Below are positions 11,384 through 22,307 of a stretch of 64,000 nucleotides of DNA, piece after piece. Each line of letters begins with the position of its first letter. Position 1 is the stretch's first letter. This DNA is from Hirudo medicinalis. Lineage: Eukaryota; Annelida; Clitellata; Hirudinida; Hirudinidae. The notes below the pieces were generated by a model. The model saw nothing but the letters and a program-made list of their open reading frames with translations, did not search any database and was not told the origin of the DNA. The position numbers were made by a program, and so were the translations under genes. The stretch is taken from NCBI GenBank assembly GCA_011800805.1, contig MPNW01000002.1, forward strand, positions 284,604 through 348,603, written 5' to 3'.

Positions 11384-12327
11384 TATAAACGATTTCAGAC
11401 GTCCAAAACAAAAGTGGTGTTTCATAGCTTATATAAAAGCGGTTTGGTAACATTCTAGAGCTGGCCTATCGCATCGACGCACATTTCATAGGGCTCACCG
11501 AATATACCCCTCACACGACTCCAATAAAACATAAACACGTGTAGTGGTTTTAAAAGACAATTTACATATGAAACAATCAATCGTAATCATCAACAAACCT
11601 AAATATTTTTTAAGACTAAATTTTAAATAAATCTATTTTTTTAAATTACTGATTGTTGCTAATTTTTGTAATTTAATTGAATGCGAAGGCAGGCGACACC
11701 TGGAGCATACACGTAAATCCAAACATGAATGCTTTCATAAGAATTTTTTTATTGAATCGAACAAAAAATAGCACACAAAAGCAACTAAAGTGTACCAAAT
11801 ATGAAATCGACTCAAAATTAGGATAGTCCTAAGAGATCCTGCTCTACCCTGTGAGCATGCTTAAGTGGGTTTCGTGGGCTGTAGGTTTATTTTCGGAGAA
11901 GTCCTGGTCGAATATTACCGGACATTACTTTTTGCAGACTCTCTTACCAAAGGCTTCACATTAAGTAGATTAAAATCATTAAATGTAGGCCTTGATGCCA
12001 TCTGATAATTGTTATTGTCTGGCGATTGTTATGGACTTTACCGATGTTCTCGGTCCCGATGAAATTTCCGGTCCCATGGGAGTCCCGCTCATTTAATAAA
12101 ATGAAAGTTTCTCGTTCCCAATTTCAAAGTTTATTCCCGTTCCAACGGGAGTCCCGCGGGAAAAATATTCCCGGTCCGACCTCTAGTTGGGAACCACTAG
12201 TACTGGTATAGAGTCTGACATTCTGCTCGAGATCAACTTTGAGGACCTGGTAACCGAATTTGCGAATATGAAAACAAGGAAAGTTTCGCACTCTAACGCT
12301 ATACAAAAGACTTTACTTAGTTGTAGG
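11384..12327. other. Intergenic region upstream of TXNDC11
   Basis: No supported gene. The first few hundred bases should hold the TXNDC11 promoter. Around 12040-12190 there is GC-rich repeated sequence with GTCCC/GGGAC motifs and a GGGAA-AAATA-TTCCC palindrome, which looks like an old interspersed repeat I cannot name. Confidence 0.4.
12320..12327 (+). repeat. 8-bp target-site duplication, left copy
   Basis: GTTGTAGG directly precedes the CAGGGCCGCC end of the hAT element and is repeated exactly at 13305-13312 after its GGCGGCCCTG end. Eight-bp duplications are diagnostic of the hAT superfamily. Confidence 0.9.
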
Positions 12328-13304
12328 CAGGGCCGCCGACAGTAATTTCGAGCCACGGGTTCTTGTGCTGGGGGAGACCGGGGTTGGTTGCAAAATTCAT
12401 AATTTGTTGCCGCATTTTTTGAAGTATGGCTTAAATCAAAATTATTGTAGCTCTTATTAAAGCTTTATATCTTAGCACCAAATTAAGCTTTAGTAAAATT
12501 ATCTACCTTAAAAACTGTATCCGTAATAGCTTGTTTAAATGGAGTCTTGCAAGTGTTGCAACCAACCCCGGCCCACGGGGTACCATTTAATGGACTAGGC
12601 ATTTTTTGTTGTTATAACACTTAGTGGAACTGGCTATGATTTTGCATTATAACTTGTGGCTCTGGTCAAGCTCGTGGCTTTTGATATTCATAAAGAGAGT
12701 ACTGGATTTCGCAAAATAAAACCACAAAGCCAATATTCACCAGCAATAGAGTTAGCGGACCATTTATGAAGAAATTTCATATTAAATCTAGCAGCACACT
12801 GGTAGGCGAGAACTCGTGCATCTTTAGACGACAGCCCACAGTACATATCACCAGCAGTTATAAAATATTTGGCAATCAATATTTCTTGTTCATCAGAAAA
12901 AAGTTTTCGATTCGATTTATAGCCAGAAGTTGGCATCAATGCATTAACTTTCACGAGCCACTTTAACCTTCTAAATATATCTGCATAATGTTGAATAGTG
13001 AATCTTGTATTTTTTTTGCAGTCTGTCTCAAACTAGATCTATTATCAATAACTGATATTGCTGCTTCTAACATTACAGCTTACCAAACCTCTTTCAGTAG
13101 TTCTTTTGTAATTTATCATGCTAAGGGTTAAAATAAATTAAAAATTTGAAATAAAAATAGTTAATTTATAAAAACTCATTTTCAAATATAAATATTTTCT
13201 TCTCCCTCTAAGCCAATTTGATAATGTAAAGGCACAAAGAAGTCATTATTGTGATATTTTAATAATTGCCCATAGGCACCCTCTTGCTCCTCTCGGCGGC
13301 CCTG
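12328..13304. mobile_element. Non-autonomous hAT element (977 bp)
   Basis: The ends are CAGGGCCGCCGACAG and, inverted, CTCGGCGGCCCTG, matching the hAT-type terminal consensus beginning CAGGG. The element is flanked by perfect 8-bp duplications GTTGTAGG. It is too short for a hAT transposase and none is seen. It contains a 16-bp perfect inverted repeat, CCGGGGTTGGTTGCAA at 12378-12393 and its complement at 12556-12571. It also contains a fragment coding for a pogo/CENP-B-type DNA-binding domain at 12688-12966, which does not belong to hAT transposons. Confidence 0.85.
12688..12966 (-). pseudogene. Fragment of a pogo/Tigger-like transposase (CENP-B-type HTH region)
   Basis: Minus-strand translation gives YKSNRKLFSDEQEILIAKYF, then MYCGLSSKDARVLAYQCAAR, then AGEYWLCGFILRNPVLSL, followed after a stop by a SKATSLTRA-like stretch. 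This is the pattern of the second helix-turn-helix domain of pogo/Tigger/jerky-type transposases (typically DWLxGFxKRHPxLSLRKPxATSLARA). The in-frame stop and the lack of a DDE domain make it a remnant. It sits wholly inside the hAT-ended element. Confidence 0.6.
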
Positions 13305-13312
13305 GTTGTAGG
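13305..13312 (+). repeat. 8-bp target-site duplication, right copy
   Basis: GTTGTAGG, identical to 12320-12327, directly after the right end of the hAT element. Confidence 0.9.
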
Positions 13313-13830
13313 CTAGGTCTAAGGTATCACAAGACAATGATTTCTACAAAGCATAGAACTGATTGTGACATTTGAGACTGCAATAAATCTATATTAATCA
13401 CTCTGAAATGAAAGTCGAGATTTTTTTTCTTTGTTTGGTGCAGGCTTCTAATTGATGGAGGCCACAGTGCAATGGCAAATCCCGACCATGCCTAAATCCA
13501 GGACTGTAAGCGAGGAAGTTTGAAATGATAAAGTTTATACAGAAAAAATAGTGCATTTCAATCTCCTGTTGAATTCTTATTTGTTCAAAATTTTACTCTG
13601 ATTCCTTAAGTTTGTTTTTTTTTATGTGTTAACAAACTTCAAAATATCCATTTAATTTAAATAAAATATATTAGAATAAGTTTAAGCAGAAGATTGTTTA
13701 TTGTTTTAAAATTTATTAAATTATTTATTACAATTAAGCTACTTCAAATTAAAAAACATGACTTAAAATTCTTTAAAGTCAAAGTCAAACATCCATCATT
13801 TAACTCTTTATATAGAGCGGCAACGCTGCC
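13313..13830. other. Promoter-side region of ADAM17
   Basis: AT-rich sequence without a supported coding frame. A TTTATATAGAG motif at about 13808-13818, about 15 nt before the ADAM17 ATG, looks like a TATA box but is too close to the start codon to be the main promoter unless the leader is very short. Confidence 0.3.
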
Positions 13831-16800
13831 ATGTCGCTGATCGCTGTTTTTGTAATTTTCGAGTTGTTTAAAGATGGTTTGGAATGATTATTATTTCTAT
13901 TTGTAATTTGGAATATAATATCATAGTTATGGGTTGTTTTACTCAGGTTTTGCGGTCGAGAACGCGTTTTCGTTTGTCAAGTATTACGAAAAGCTGATGC
14001 CCGTGGATATTAAAGTAATGAATTTTTAAATACTCTTCATAGGTTAGTCATAGATCTTCTTATTGAAGGTGATGAGTTCCTTAAAAAATGGAGAAATCGC
14101 CAAGATGATTAAAAGCATGCCACAACGAAACAGGAGAGATTCCCAATTTAAACATCTCTTTAACATGTATTCTCCTGTGATGGTCAAATCGTTGTCCTTT
14201 AATGCTTTTGGAAGGTTGCATATTTTAAAGCTATTATTTCGTATATACATGATACAATACCAGTACTTAGTATGTTTGTACTCGGACCTCAGTACTTAGT
14301 CCCATGTCTGATTTAATGTATTCATGATTAATTTTACACTTTCATGTTTTAGGGAGTTTTTAATATATTTGCACAAAGATACAAAAATTATTGACAAAGA
14401 TCTTACACTCGTCGAAGTAGATGACAAGATGAGTAGAAACGTGGAAAGACCAAGCGGATTAGATTTTTACGTCGGATACGTACATGGTTTGATTATTTAT
14501 CAATTCAAGGGGGCATCCGTGAGTGACGTTGTAATGGGATGGAAAAGTTAATCACACACAGAGATCCTATATTATCTAGTCTTAGAAGATTTGTGACGTT
14601 ATTTAATAAGGAATTTTAACTTTTATGGGAAGGGGTCCAAATTTAGTTCAAAATACGTGACGTCAGTTTTGGACAACCCCTAAAGACTTATTATATTGAA
14701 TTGTCGATACTATCCTACATGGTGGAAAACTACTAATCATAACTAAATGTAAGAATGGGCCACACAATTTTATATAACATAAAAGTCTAATCAAATGTTT
14801 ATATTAGCGAGAGTAAGGTAGCAGACGAAAATTAGTTTATATGTGAAAGTCCTGCTTGTGAATCTTGAACTAAAATGACAATTATTAATAATATCATTCA
14901 AAAAACAAATAATAACTTAATAACAAAAGCGTATTTGTATTATTTTTATGTTACCCATTTTTATCTTCAACTTTTGAAAACAGCTTTTTATATTAAATGT
15001 CTCCCAAATCCACAACTTACAAGGTAGTCTTTTTATGTTCTCCTACGATCATTATGCCCTTTCAAGATGTTTTCAGGTTTTTCCACTGAAAACAATAAAT
15101 ACAGTAATCCTTCTCATTTTCTACATAACATCCTCGAATATATTCCTCCATTTTCTAAATCTACCTTTAAAAATTCTTTCAATTTGTTCTTGTGCGTGAT
15201 GTTCTCTAATTAGTTTTTCCCCCAAAGTTCCTAGACAAGTTTTATTTTAGGTGAGCCTTCAACTGCTAAGTCACATGTGTACTGGGATGATGAATTTATG
15301 ATTGCTACAGTTAACACAAGAAATGCGACCTACTTTATAGAAGTATGTTTAAGTATTCTGGAATGAAATACAATTTTAAATCTTCATGACTTTTTGTGAA
15401 GTGTACAGATTTGGATTTATTAGATCTCTTTAATGATACAAATTTCTACTCTAATTATATTATATTATATTTAATTACAAATTAGTAATGTGCGATTAGA
15501 TGGATTTTGTCATATTTCATCTGAGCAGTTTCCAGATTTATCTGGACAGGTTTAACTGACATGAGGAATCTAATAGCTTATTTTGCCAAGCGAAAAAAGT
15601 GAGAATTTGGTGCAAGGGTATTTGGTTTAAATATGTTTTTTTTTAATTCTTTGAAGCCGGCTAAAAGGTACAACCCATCAATGCATGACGTTATGGTAGC
15701 TTACAGATTATCGGACATGAAAGAGGAGCTTGTTGGTTCCGTGTGAGTGCTTTTTATTTCACATCAGAAATGATTCGCCTTTACAAAAATGTATTTTTGG
15801 CTATTTCTAAGATATAAATAACATTTTGAATGCAGAGATTTTTGCGAAATGGTTTATGCCCCAAAGTTGAGGAAAGTTAACAAAGGTTTTAATAAATTTT
15901 GCGTTTTTAATTAATGCGTGAAATGGCTGCGAGTCGAATTTAATTTTTATTTCTTAAGTGAACTCCCGAACTAAACATCGCACATCACCTAAAAGGACAA
16001 AAAGAGGCCAAGATTATTCGAATGAAAAGGCTTGCCCATTAGCTGTTGTGGCAGATGTAAACTATTTTATTAATGTCGGGGAAGGAAATTATGTGAAAGC
16101 CACGAAGTCGCTGGTGAGTATCCTTTATTTACCAATATTAAGAAATACAAATAATTGCGTGTGAAATATCCTTAGAGTTTTGCAAAGTTGCTCAGAGTTA
16201 AACGTTGAAATATCAAGCGCCATAAGCGTAGCGTCGGACATATATTTCCAAGGACGCTTATGGCGGCTCAAGCATGATTGAGAACATTACGACTTGTTCT
16301 TTTACACCGCACGAAGGAACTTTAATCCTCTGGGCTAACTCACTTTGCAGTTTATTGTTGTATCACTCTGACAATATCTTATCCCCCATTTCTATCCTTA
16401 CTTCTTTCAGATTGGAATGTTTTCCAGAATAAATGCTATTTATTTGGAAACAGAATTTAATAACTTCACCGGTTATGGATTACTTGTAAAAGAGGTCAAT
16501 TTTGAATATTAATTTTTTAAATCAAAAAAATATACTATGTCAAATATACCTTAAAGGTTTACATATTATATATATTTACAGGTAGTAATACACAAGAACG
16601 ACACCCGCAATACTCATTCCTACAACGTGCGTGGGAGGCAATGGACCGCCTATTCGCTTTTATATGTGAGATCTTTTCCAGATCGAATAGGTGGCACTAT
16701 TAAAAGAATTGGTTTATAACTAGAAATAAAATAACTCTCGCATGTCTGCTTCCTTTAATGTTTGGGATGTTTTCATTTGTAATGTGGTTCGATTTTTTAA

Positions 16801-19800
16801 AGGAATTTTCTAAGAGAGTGCTCGGAAACTTTTGTTTAGCTCATCTGTTAACATTCTCACCTCTGCAAGACGCGCTCGGTCTCGCCTATGTGGCGCGCTC
16901 TGGAGATGTAGGTGGAGTATGCTCTGGATGTATATGTATGTACTTTGTATCGGTTACATTCATAATCATGAAAAATACTAAATATACTTTGTTAATTATT
17001 ATTATAATAAATTACACTTTTTGGCGATGTGATAAAGATTAGGCTTCATTTTCGTTTGTTAGCCTTTTACCTTTCAAATAATTCATTTTTGTTAAATCTT
17101 TTTTTGCAAAATATAAACTTGGATATTACTTGATCCATTTATATCTGAAGTTGATGTGCATGGTTTGTTTTAAATATAACCCAGTGGTTTAACTTTTTAT
17201 TAATCATTTTTAAGCTGCTTAATATTGGTGCACGTTGCGAGTGGATAATTCTTTGATTTAGTTTTCACGTAATAATTTGGACTTGAATTGATATCGCACT
17301 TGATTTTTACAGCTGATCGTAAAGCTGGGAAACTTTGTTTGAACACCGGGATATCATCGCTACTTTTTTCTGGTAAAATGATACCATCAGCTCAGGCAGA
17401 TTTAATAGTGGCTCACGGTAATTTAGTTAGTTCATGCTTAATGTAATTGGTTAATTTAAATTTATTTAAAATGTTTTACGAAACAGAGATCGGTAAGTAC
17501 AACGTTTTTTGTTTACGGTTGAATCAGAATAACCAGTTTCTCAAATCATATTTTGAAATTTTAAATATTTTAACAATTTAATCTTAACCAGTCAAAACTA
17601 ATCAATATCTTGAACATCTTGCTTTGCCATTTTAAAATCCCTGCTTTCTAAGAATTGGTTCCTGTAAGTTTATGTGGCTTACACTGGGAGAACTAGAGTG
17701 GTTATTTTACACAAGTCTCGGTCACTACGAATAATTGTTGTGTTATGTTAGAACCATTGCTAGAAGCGATCCGGAAGTTATTATTGTTTATTCTATTTGT
17801 TTGAAACTTAAAAGTTTATTTTGATTGTTTTTGGGGTTTATGGCATTTAAACTATATGGGCACTAAATTACCTACAAATAGAAGGCTGCAAGTAATAAGA
17901 AATGAGTTCATAGACTTAATTGCATGTTAAGGTCATGGGTTTGGATCAGCTCATGATGCTGAGATATGCATACCTTCGAAGCTCCAAGGTGGAAGGTACT
18001 TGATGTATTCTCAAACCAACTCTGGAAAAGATTCAAACAACAGGGTATCTGCGGCAATTTCTGATAAGTAAATAATTACTTGGGATGATTATATTAGCGG
18101 TTCTGCTTGATTTCAGAAATTTTCCCACTGCAGTCTCGAAACCATGAGATATACTTTGGATGCGAACGACGGCTGTTTTATAAGTGAGAATAATATGTGT
18201 ATACGTTTTAAATTTTAACAACATAAAATAGTGCTCATAAGCAAAAGTGCACAAATGAGAATGGTTTTCAAACCTAGAAACATTCTTCCGCCAAAATGGC
18301 AACGAAAATTAAAGAAAGCGATTGATCTAAAAAATAGCAACATGAATAACTTTACATTACAACAGATACAGTGCGTTGCATAAATTTGGCCCAGTTATGT
18401 TTTTTGGCGATAACTTTTTATGTACAGAATTTTCATAGGCAATTTTTTCATACAATATACTGAAACACATTCGATTTACATGCTTATCAATTTTATTGAA
18501 ATCAGACAAATATTTCGTGCGAATTCCGAGAAAAACTGGAAATTACGAACTAAGAACAAGAAACACTAAGGAGCACAAATTTTCATATTTATTAAAATCA
18601 AACCTTTAAATAATTATTTATATGAAAGTCAATAATGTATCTTATCTCCTTTTTTAATAATTAACTCTTGAACTCTATTTTTTAATGACTCCAGGAAAGG
18701 TTTCAAGCTCTTTTTATCCAGTTTCTACCAGGCCTTATTCAAAGCATCTTTCAGTTCCTGAACACTGAGATATTGATTCCCATTGGATTATACCTCCCTA
18801 GCAAGCAGTCCCCACACGTTTTCAATGGGGTTCAAGTCTGGGGAGCTGGAGCTGGCTACTTCATAACCTTCAAATTCCTCTCTTGGAGAAAAGTTTTTGT
18901 CAGTCTTGATGTGTATAGCGGGGCATTGTCATGCTGAAAAATGACTGCATTATCAAATTTGTCACACAGCGGAAAGAGATACTGGTCCAGTGTTTCAGCA
19001 TATTTTAATGAGTTCTGCTTCCCCTCCAAGAAGACGAGTTCAGATGAACCACGAGAGGAAATGGCAGCCCAGACCATCACTGCGCCACCTCCGAAATTTC
19101 TGTTAAATGTTTTTTGGGGCCCTCTGACATCGTGCCAATAATATTTATAGCCATCTGGACCATCCAAATTCAATTTTTTTTTCACCTGAAAAAATAACAG
19201 AAACATAACCCATTTCATCTCCGAACTCACCATCTCTTTTGCCCAGTTTAGCCGGATCTTCTTGTAAGCCTCCGTTAGAAGTGGTTGGTGCTGACGCTTA
19301 ACAAACTTCAGGAAACTACTCTGAAGGCATCTGGATACGGTCCATCGACTAATCTCCTTTTTTTATTTAATTTTAAAATTAAATTTAAGTTATTTTTTAA
19401 GTTTCTTGTTGAGCTAAACCCCTTGGAAGCTTTGCGGAGGACAACTCGTTTCTCACGTTCAAAACGTTTTTGAGGTCTTCGTGGACTAGTTTTTGTTCCA
19501 TAACTCTCAGAATCATTCAAATAATGTCTTATAACCTTTCTAAATCGATTAACCACCCTCCTAGAAATATCTGAAATTGACAAATTCAAGTCTTTAAAGG
19601 CCTTTATTTGTCCGTTTTCGGTATCATTAAGTCTCTTTCCAGAACCCATCTATAATAACGTAAACTAACAGTACTTATATTATATAAGTAAGTTTTGGAA
19701 ATGGAACCATTTATATAGGGCCTTATTATAACAATCAGCTTTTGCGAGTTCTGTAATAAAAATCATTTCCTAGACAGGAAGAGACCCCATGCTCAACGGC

Positions 19801-22307
19801 GAAAACCTCGAAAAACAACATAAAAGGCATTTATCGATGAAATCCCATTAATATTAAAATTTCACTCCTAAATTTTATTGTATATTAATTAAATACGATT
19901 TTGTGAATGATATAAATGATATTTGGGTCAAAAAGCAGCAGTAATTTAATAGATAACTGTTCAAATTGTGTGATTCTTGAACCTGGGCCAAATTTATGCA
20001 AAGCAATATGAGTTTAGCTTAAGAGTTCGAAGTAGGATATGAAATACGTGATGTATTTGGTCTTGTGGCATGCTTGATTTCTATGATAAACATGCTCGGA
20101 TGAGGTATTTTGTTTAAATAGAATTTTTAATAGAATTGCAAGCTGACTATTGTGGAAATGGTATAGTGGAAAAGGGGGAACAATGCGATTCTGGTTTTAC
20201 GATCGGCATCACCGATCCTTGTTGTACCGCCACATGTAAGCTCGCGAAAGACGCCAAGTGCAGGTTTTCGAAAGCATGTTTTTTAAGCGACTTTCTAATG
20301 CCTTTCAATCAAATATACCAAATGATTCAATAAAATCTCATTGTATGAATAGTCCAGCAAACTCGCCGTGCTGTTCGATAAATTGCGGTGTTTCAATGTT
20401 GGGAACAGAATGTAGAAGCGGCAACCATATGAAATGCTTGAAGCAGTCAGTTTGTGAATATCCTTTTTTTGTTGTAAATATATAATTTCATATTTTAAAC
20501 GTCTTTTGCTTTATTTATTTTATTTCCTTAACATTGTTTTGATACTGGGGTTTCTTTCGAATGTAAGGACGAAGAACATGTGGCAGATGGGACATCCTGC
20601 TTAAATGGGCAGGGTTATGGTTATTGTTCGTTGTAAAAACTTGCTTTAAGATCATTTACTTCCTATAACTACAGGGGCACGTGTTCAAATGGAACTTGTC
20701 ATTCTTTGTGTGAAAAAGATGGTCTCGAAGAATGCGCTTGCTCTAATGAAGGTTTGAAATGAAAAGTATTCCTGTATTTTAATGGGTTAATGAAAACTCG
20801 ACTTTTTAGAATTTATTTTGAATTGATTTTCGATCTTTTATGATTTCATCTATCGTCTTACCCTGATGTTGACCACTAAAATAAGTTGTAAGTTAATGTA
20901 TGGAAACCTGATAACCAAGTTATCAACCAAGTAATATTAGGGAATAAAACCGACGAATAAATTCATTAACGACTTATGTCTTTATTACAAAAGTGTTCAA
21001 CCAAGTAATATTAGGGAATAAAACCGACGAATAAATTCATTAACGACTTATGTCTTTATTACAAAAGTGTTCACGACTCATTGCGCCATTGCAGAATTGC
21101 AATTTTTATAATGATGCAAACAGGTCATATGCAACGTCAGGAAATAAGCCCCAGTAGTCACTGGCTGCTTTTTTTCAGCAATCGCATCATCAAACCTTCT
21201 TTTGCTTCCTGAAATCATCTGTTCCACAATTCTCCGAAGCTTTAAATTACCGTCGACCAATAGCGAACATCTTGACAATATATGATTAATTGATTATATG
21301 TTATTCCTCAAGGCTGTCTTTGGATTACTTTATTTTTTGTTCACTGTGTTTTTTCATTGACTGACAGAAATTTGTTGACCCTTCATTTTTTTAGAAATAA
21401 ATAAATAAATATCATTAAGATCTACCCCATACTTTTTATCCATAACTTGTAAATTATTTCAGATGAACCTTGCGTCCTTTGTTGCAAAGGCAGCGATGGA
21501 ATATGCAGTCCTTTCCACAAGAAAATAACATTGGCTGATGGTTCTCATTGTGCTGCAGGAATATGCTCGGAGGTAAAACTTTGGCAGGAGTGCCACGCTC
21601 AAAATATTAACTTAAACAATTGCTTTCAAAAGCATGTCCCACTCCAAAGAATATCGGCGGACGCAGTTCTTTAAGTGATTTGTCATACCCTATATTAAAA
21701 ATAGCTTTCGATGGTTACAGGGGATCTGTTCATCGTTTCAAGCTCAGATGAGAACAATTAGGGCATGGGAAGCAATATCTTATGAATACTTTAGCGGCCT
21801 AAGTAAATTCATTTTCTTTCATCTATCTATTGACACTTAATCGTAGATAAAGGCTACGCTTTACAGAGAAATTCCTGAAGAACAACGTGATATTAGTGAT
21901 TATAGTGGCAACGATCATTCCGTATCTTATCATTTCATTTTACATTTGCAGAAAGGTTAGAGCCGTAAATTGACTTAAAATTTTAATAAAATGTCAAATG
22001 TTTAAACATAAATTTATATATTCACATGTGCTACGAATAAATGACATATTTCCCATTTTATTGTGGCCTCGTTGCAACCTATGAAATTGTGACTAGGATT
22101 ATCATGCATTGGTTGAAGAAAATCAGCTTAGAGAATGGTACAGCACCAGGGTAACATGTTGAAGGATATGTTAGACATTTGCTTTATTCAACATTTAACA
22201 TGCGCTATTATTTTACAATTTCACAGAGCAATGAATTGTTCTGGAAGAACTCCAAGGTGATTGTGAGGGTTGTTCCTGAAGTTAAAGTCTTTCGTCGTGC
22301 CAATTGA
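13831..22307 (+). CDS. ADAM17: ADAM17/TACE-type membrane metalloprotease (sheddase)
   Basis: ADAM17 cleaves membrane-bound growth factors, cytokines and receptors at the cell surface. Twenty-four coding exons keep one frame (722 residues): 13831-13876, 13947-14014, 14069-14214, 14353-14486, 15251-15342, 15657-15742, 15836-15885, 15959-16113, 16411-16494, 16582-16665, 16803-16929, 17313-17417, 17487-17492, 17932-18044, 18117-18183, 20143-20263, 20353-20457, 20546-20632, 20675-20751, 21463-21572, 21721-21802, 21867-21955, 22097-22150 and 22227-22307. In order: signal peptide, prodomain with SFNAFGR, furin-type site RTKRG, catalytic domain with HEIGHGFGSAH and Met-turn YLMYS, disintegrin region (YCGNGIVEKGEQCD), membrane-proximal Cys-rich region (CVLCCKGSDGIC), transmembrane segment (ILVIIVATIIPYLIISFYI) and a short basic tail. 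Exon 13 is 6 nt and intron 17 is AT-AC. AATAAA lies at 22369. The start of exon 3 (14069 or 14053) is the least certain border. Confidence 0.9.
17487..17492 (+). other. 6-nt microexon of ADAM17 in the zinc-binding motif
   Basis: AGATCG is preceded by the acceptor TTACGAAACAG and followed by the strong donor GTAAGT. Exon 12 ends GCT CAC G and exon 14 starts GT CAT GGG. Only with these six bases do the codons read CAC GAG ATC GGT CAT, i.e. HEIGH, the zinc-binding start of the catalytic site. Without the microexon the reading frame is kept but the catalytic glutamate and one other residue are lost. Confidence 0.8.
18369..20008 (-). mobile_element. Tc1-type DNA transposon, inactive copy in ADAM17 intron 15
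   Basis: Terminal inverted repeats are CAGTGCGTTGCATAAATTTG at 18369 and, inverted, CAAATTTATGCAAAGCA near 19990-20005, with a TA before the left end. A transposase lies on the minus strand: the N-terminal HTH region (KRLNDTENGQIKAFKDLNLS) at 19649-19308, then the catalytic core at 19260-18650. In the core the usual FSDE of the first catalytic aspartate reads FFQV, the second aspartate is kept in FQHDNAPLY, and SPDLNPIENVWG holds the third acidic residue. In-frame stops near 18800 and 18710 and a break between 19308 and 19260 show it is dead. Confidence 0.85.
18640..19649 (-). pseudogene. Tc1-like transposase pseudogene
   Basis: Degenerate DDE transposase of the transposon at 18369-20008. 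The conserved block LDGPDGYKYYWHD and the helix-turn-helix region identify the family. At least two in-frame stops, one frame change and replacement of the first catalytic Asp rule out activity. Confidence 0.8.
20458..20545 (+). other. Probable U12-type AT-AC intron of ADAM17
   Basis: The 88-nt intron starts ATATCCTTTT, an exact match to the U12 AT-AC donor consensus, and ends TTCCTTAACATTGTTTTGATAC, with TTCCTTAAC matching the U12 branch-site consensus 14 nt before the terminal AC. No usable AG acceptor gives the right frame here. Joining the flanks yields SVCDGVSFECKDEEHV, which agrees with the conserved Cys spacing of the ADAM17 family (GVSYC...EC). Confidence 0.8.
20923..21070. repeat. 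Exact tandem duplication, 74-bp unit x 2 (ADAM17 intron 19)
   Basis: A 74-bp unit starting TCAACCAAGTAATATTAGGG at 20923 is repeated without visible change at 20997. On the minus strand each unit carries AATAAAGACATAAG, and a TATA-like ATTATAAAAATT lies just upstream, so the whole block may come from an LTR-like sequence. That reading is tentative. Confidence 0.8.
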
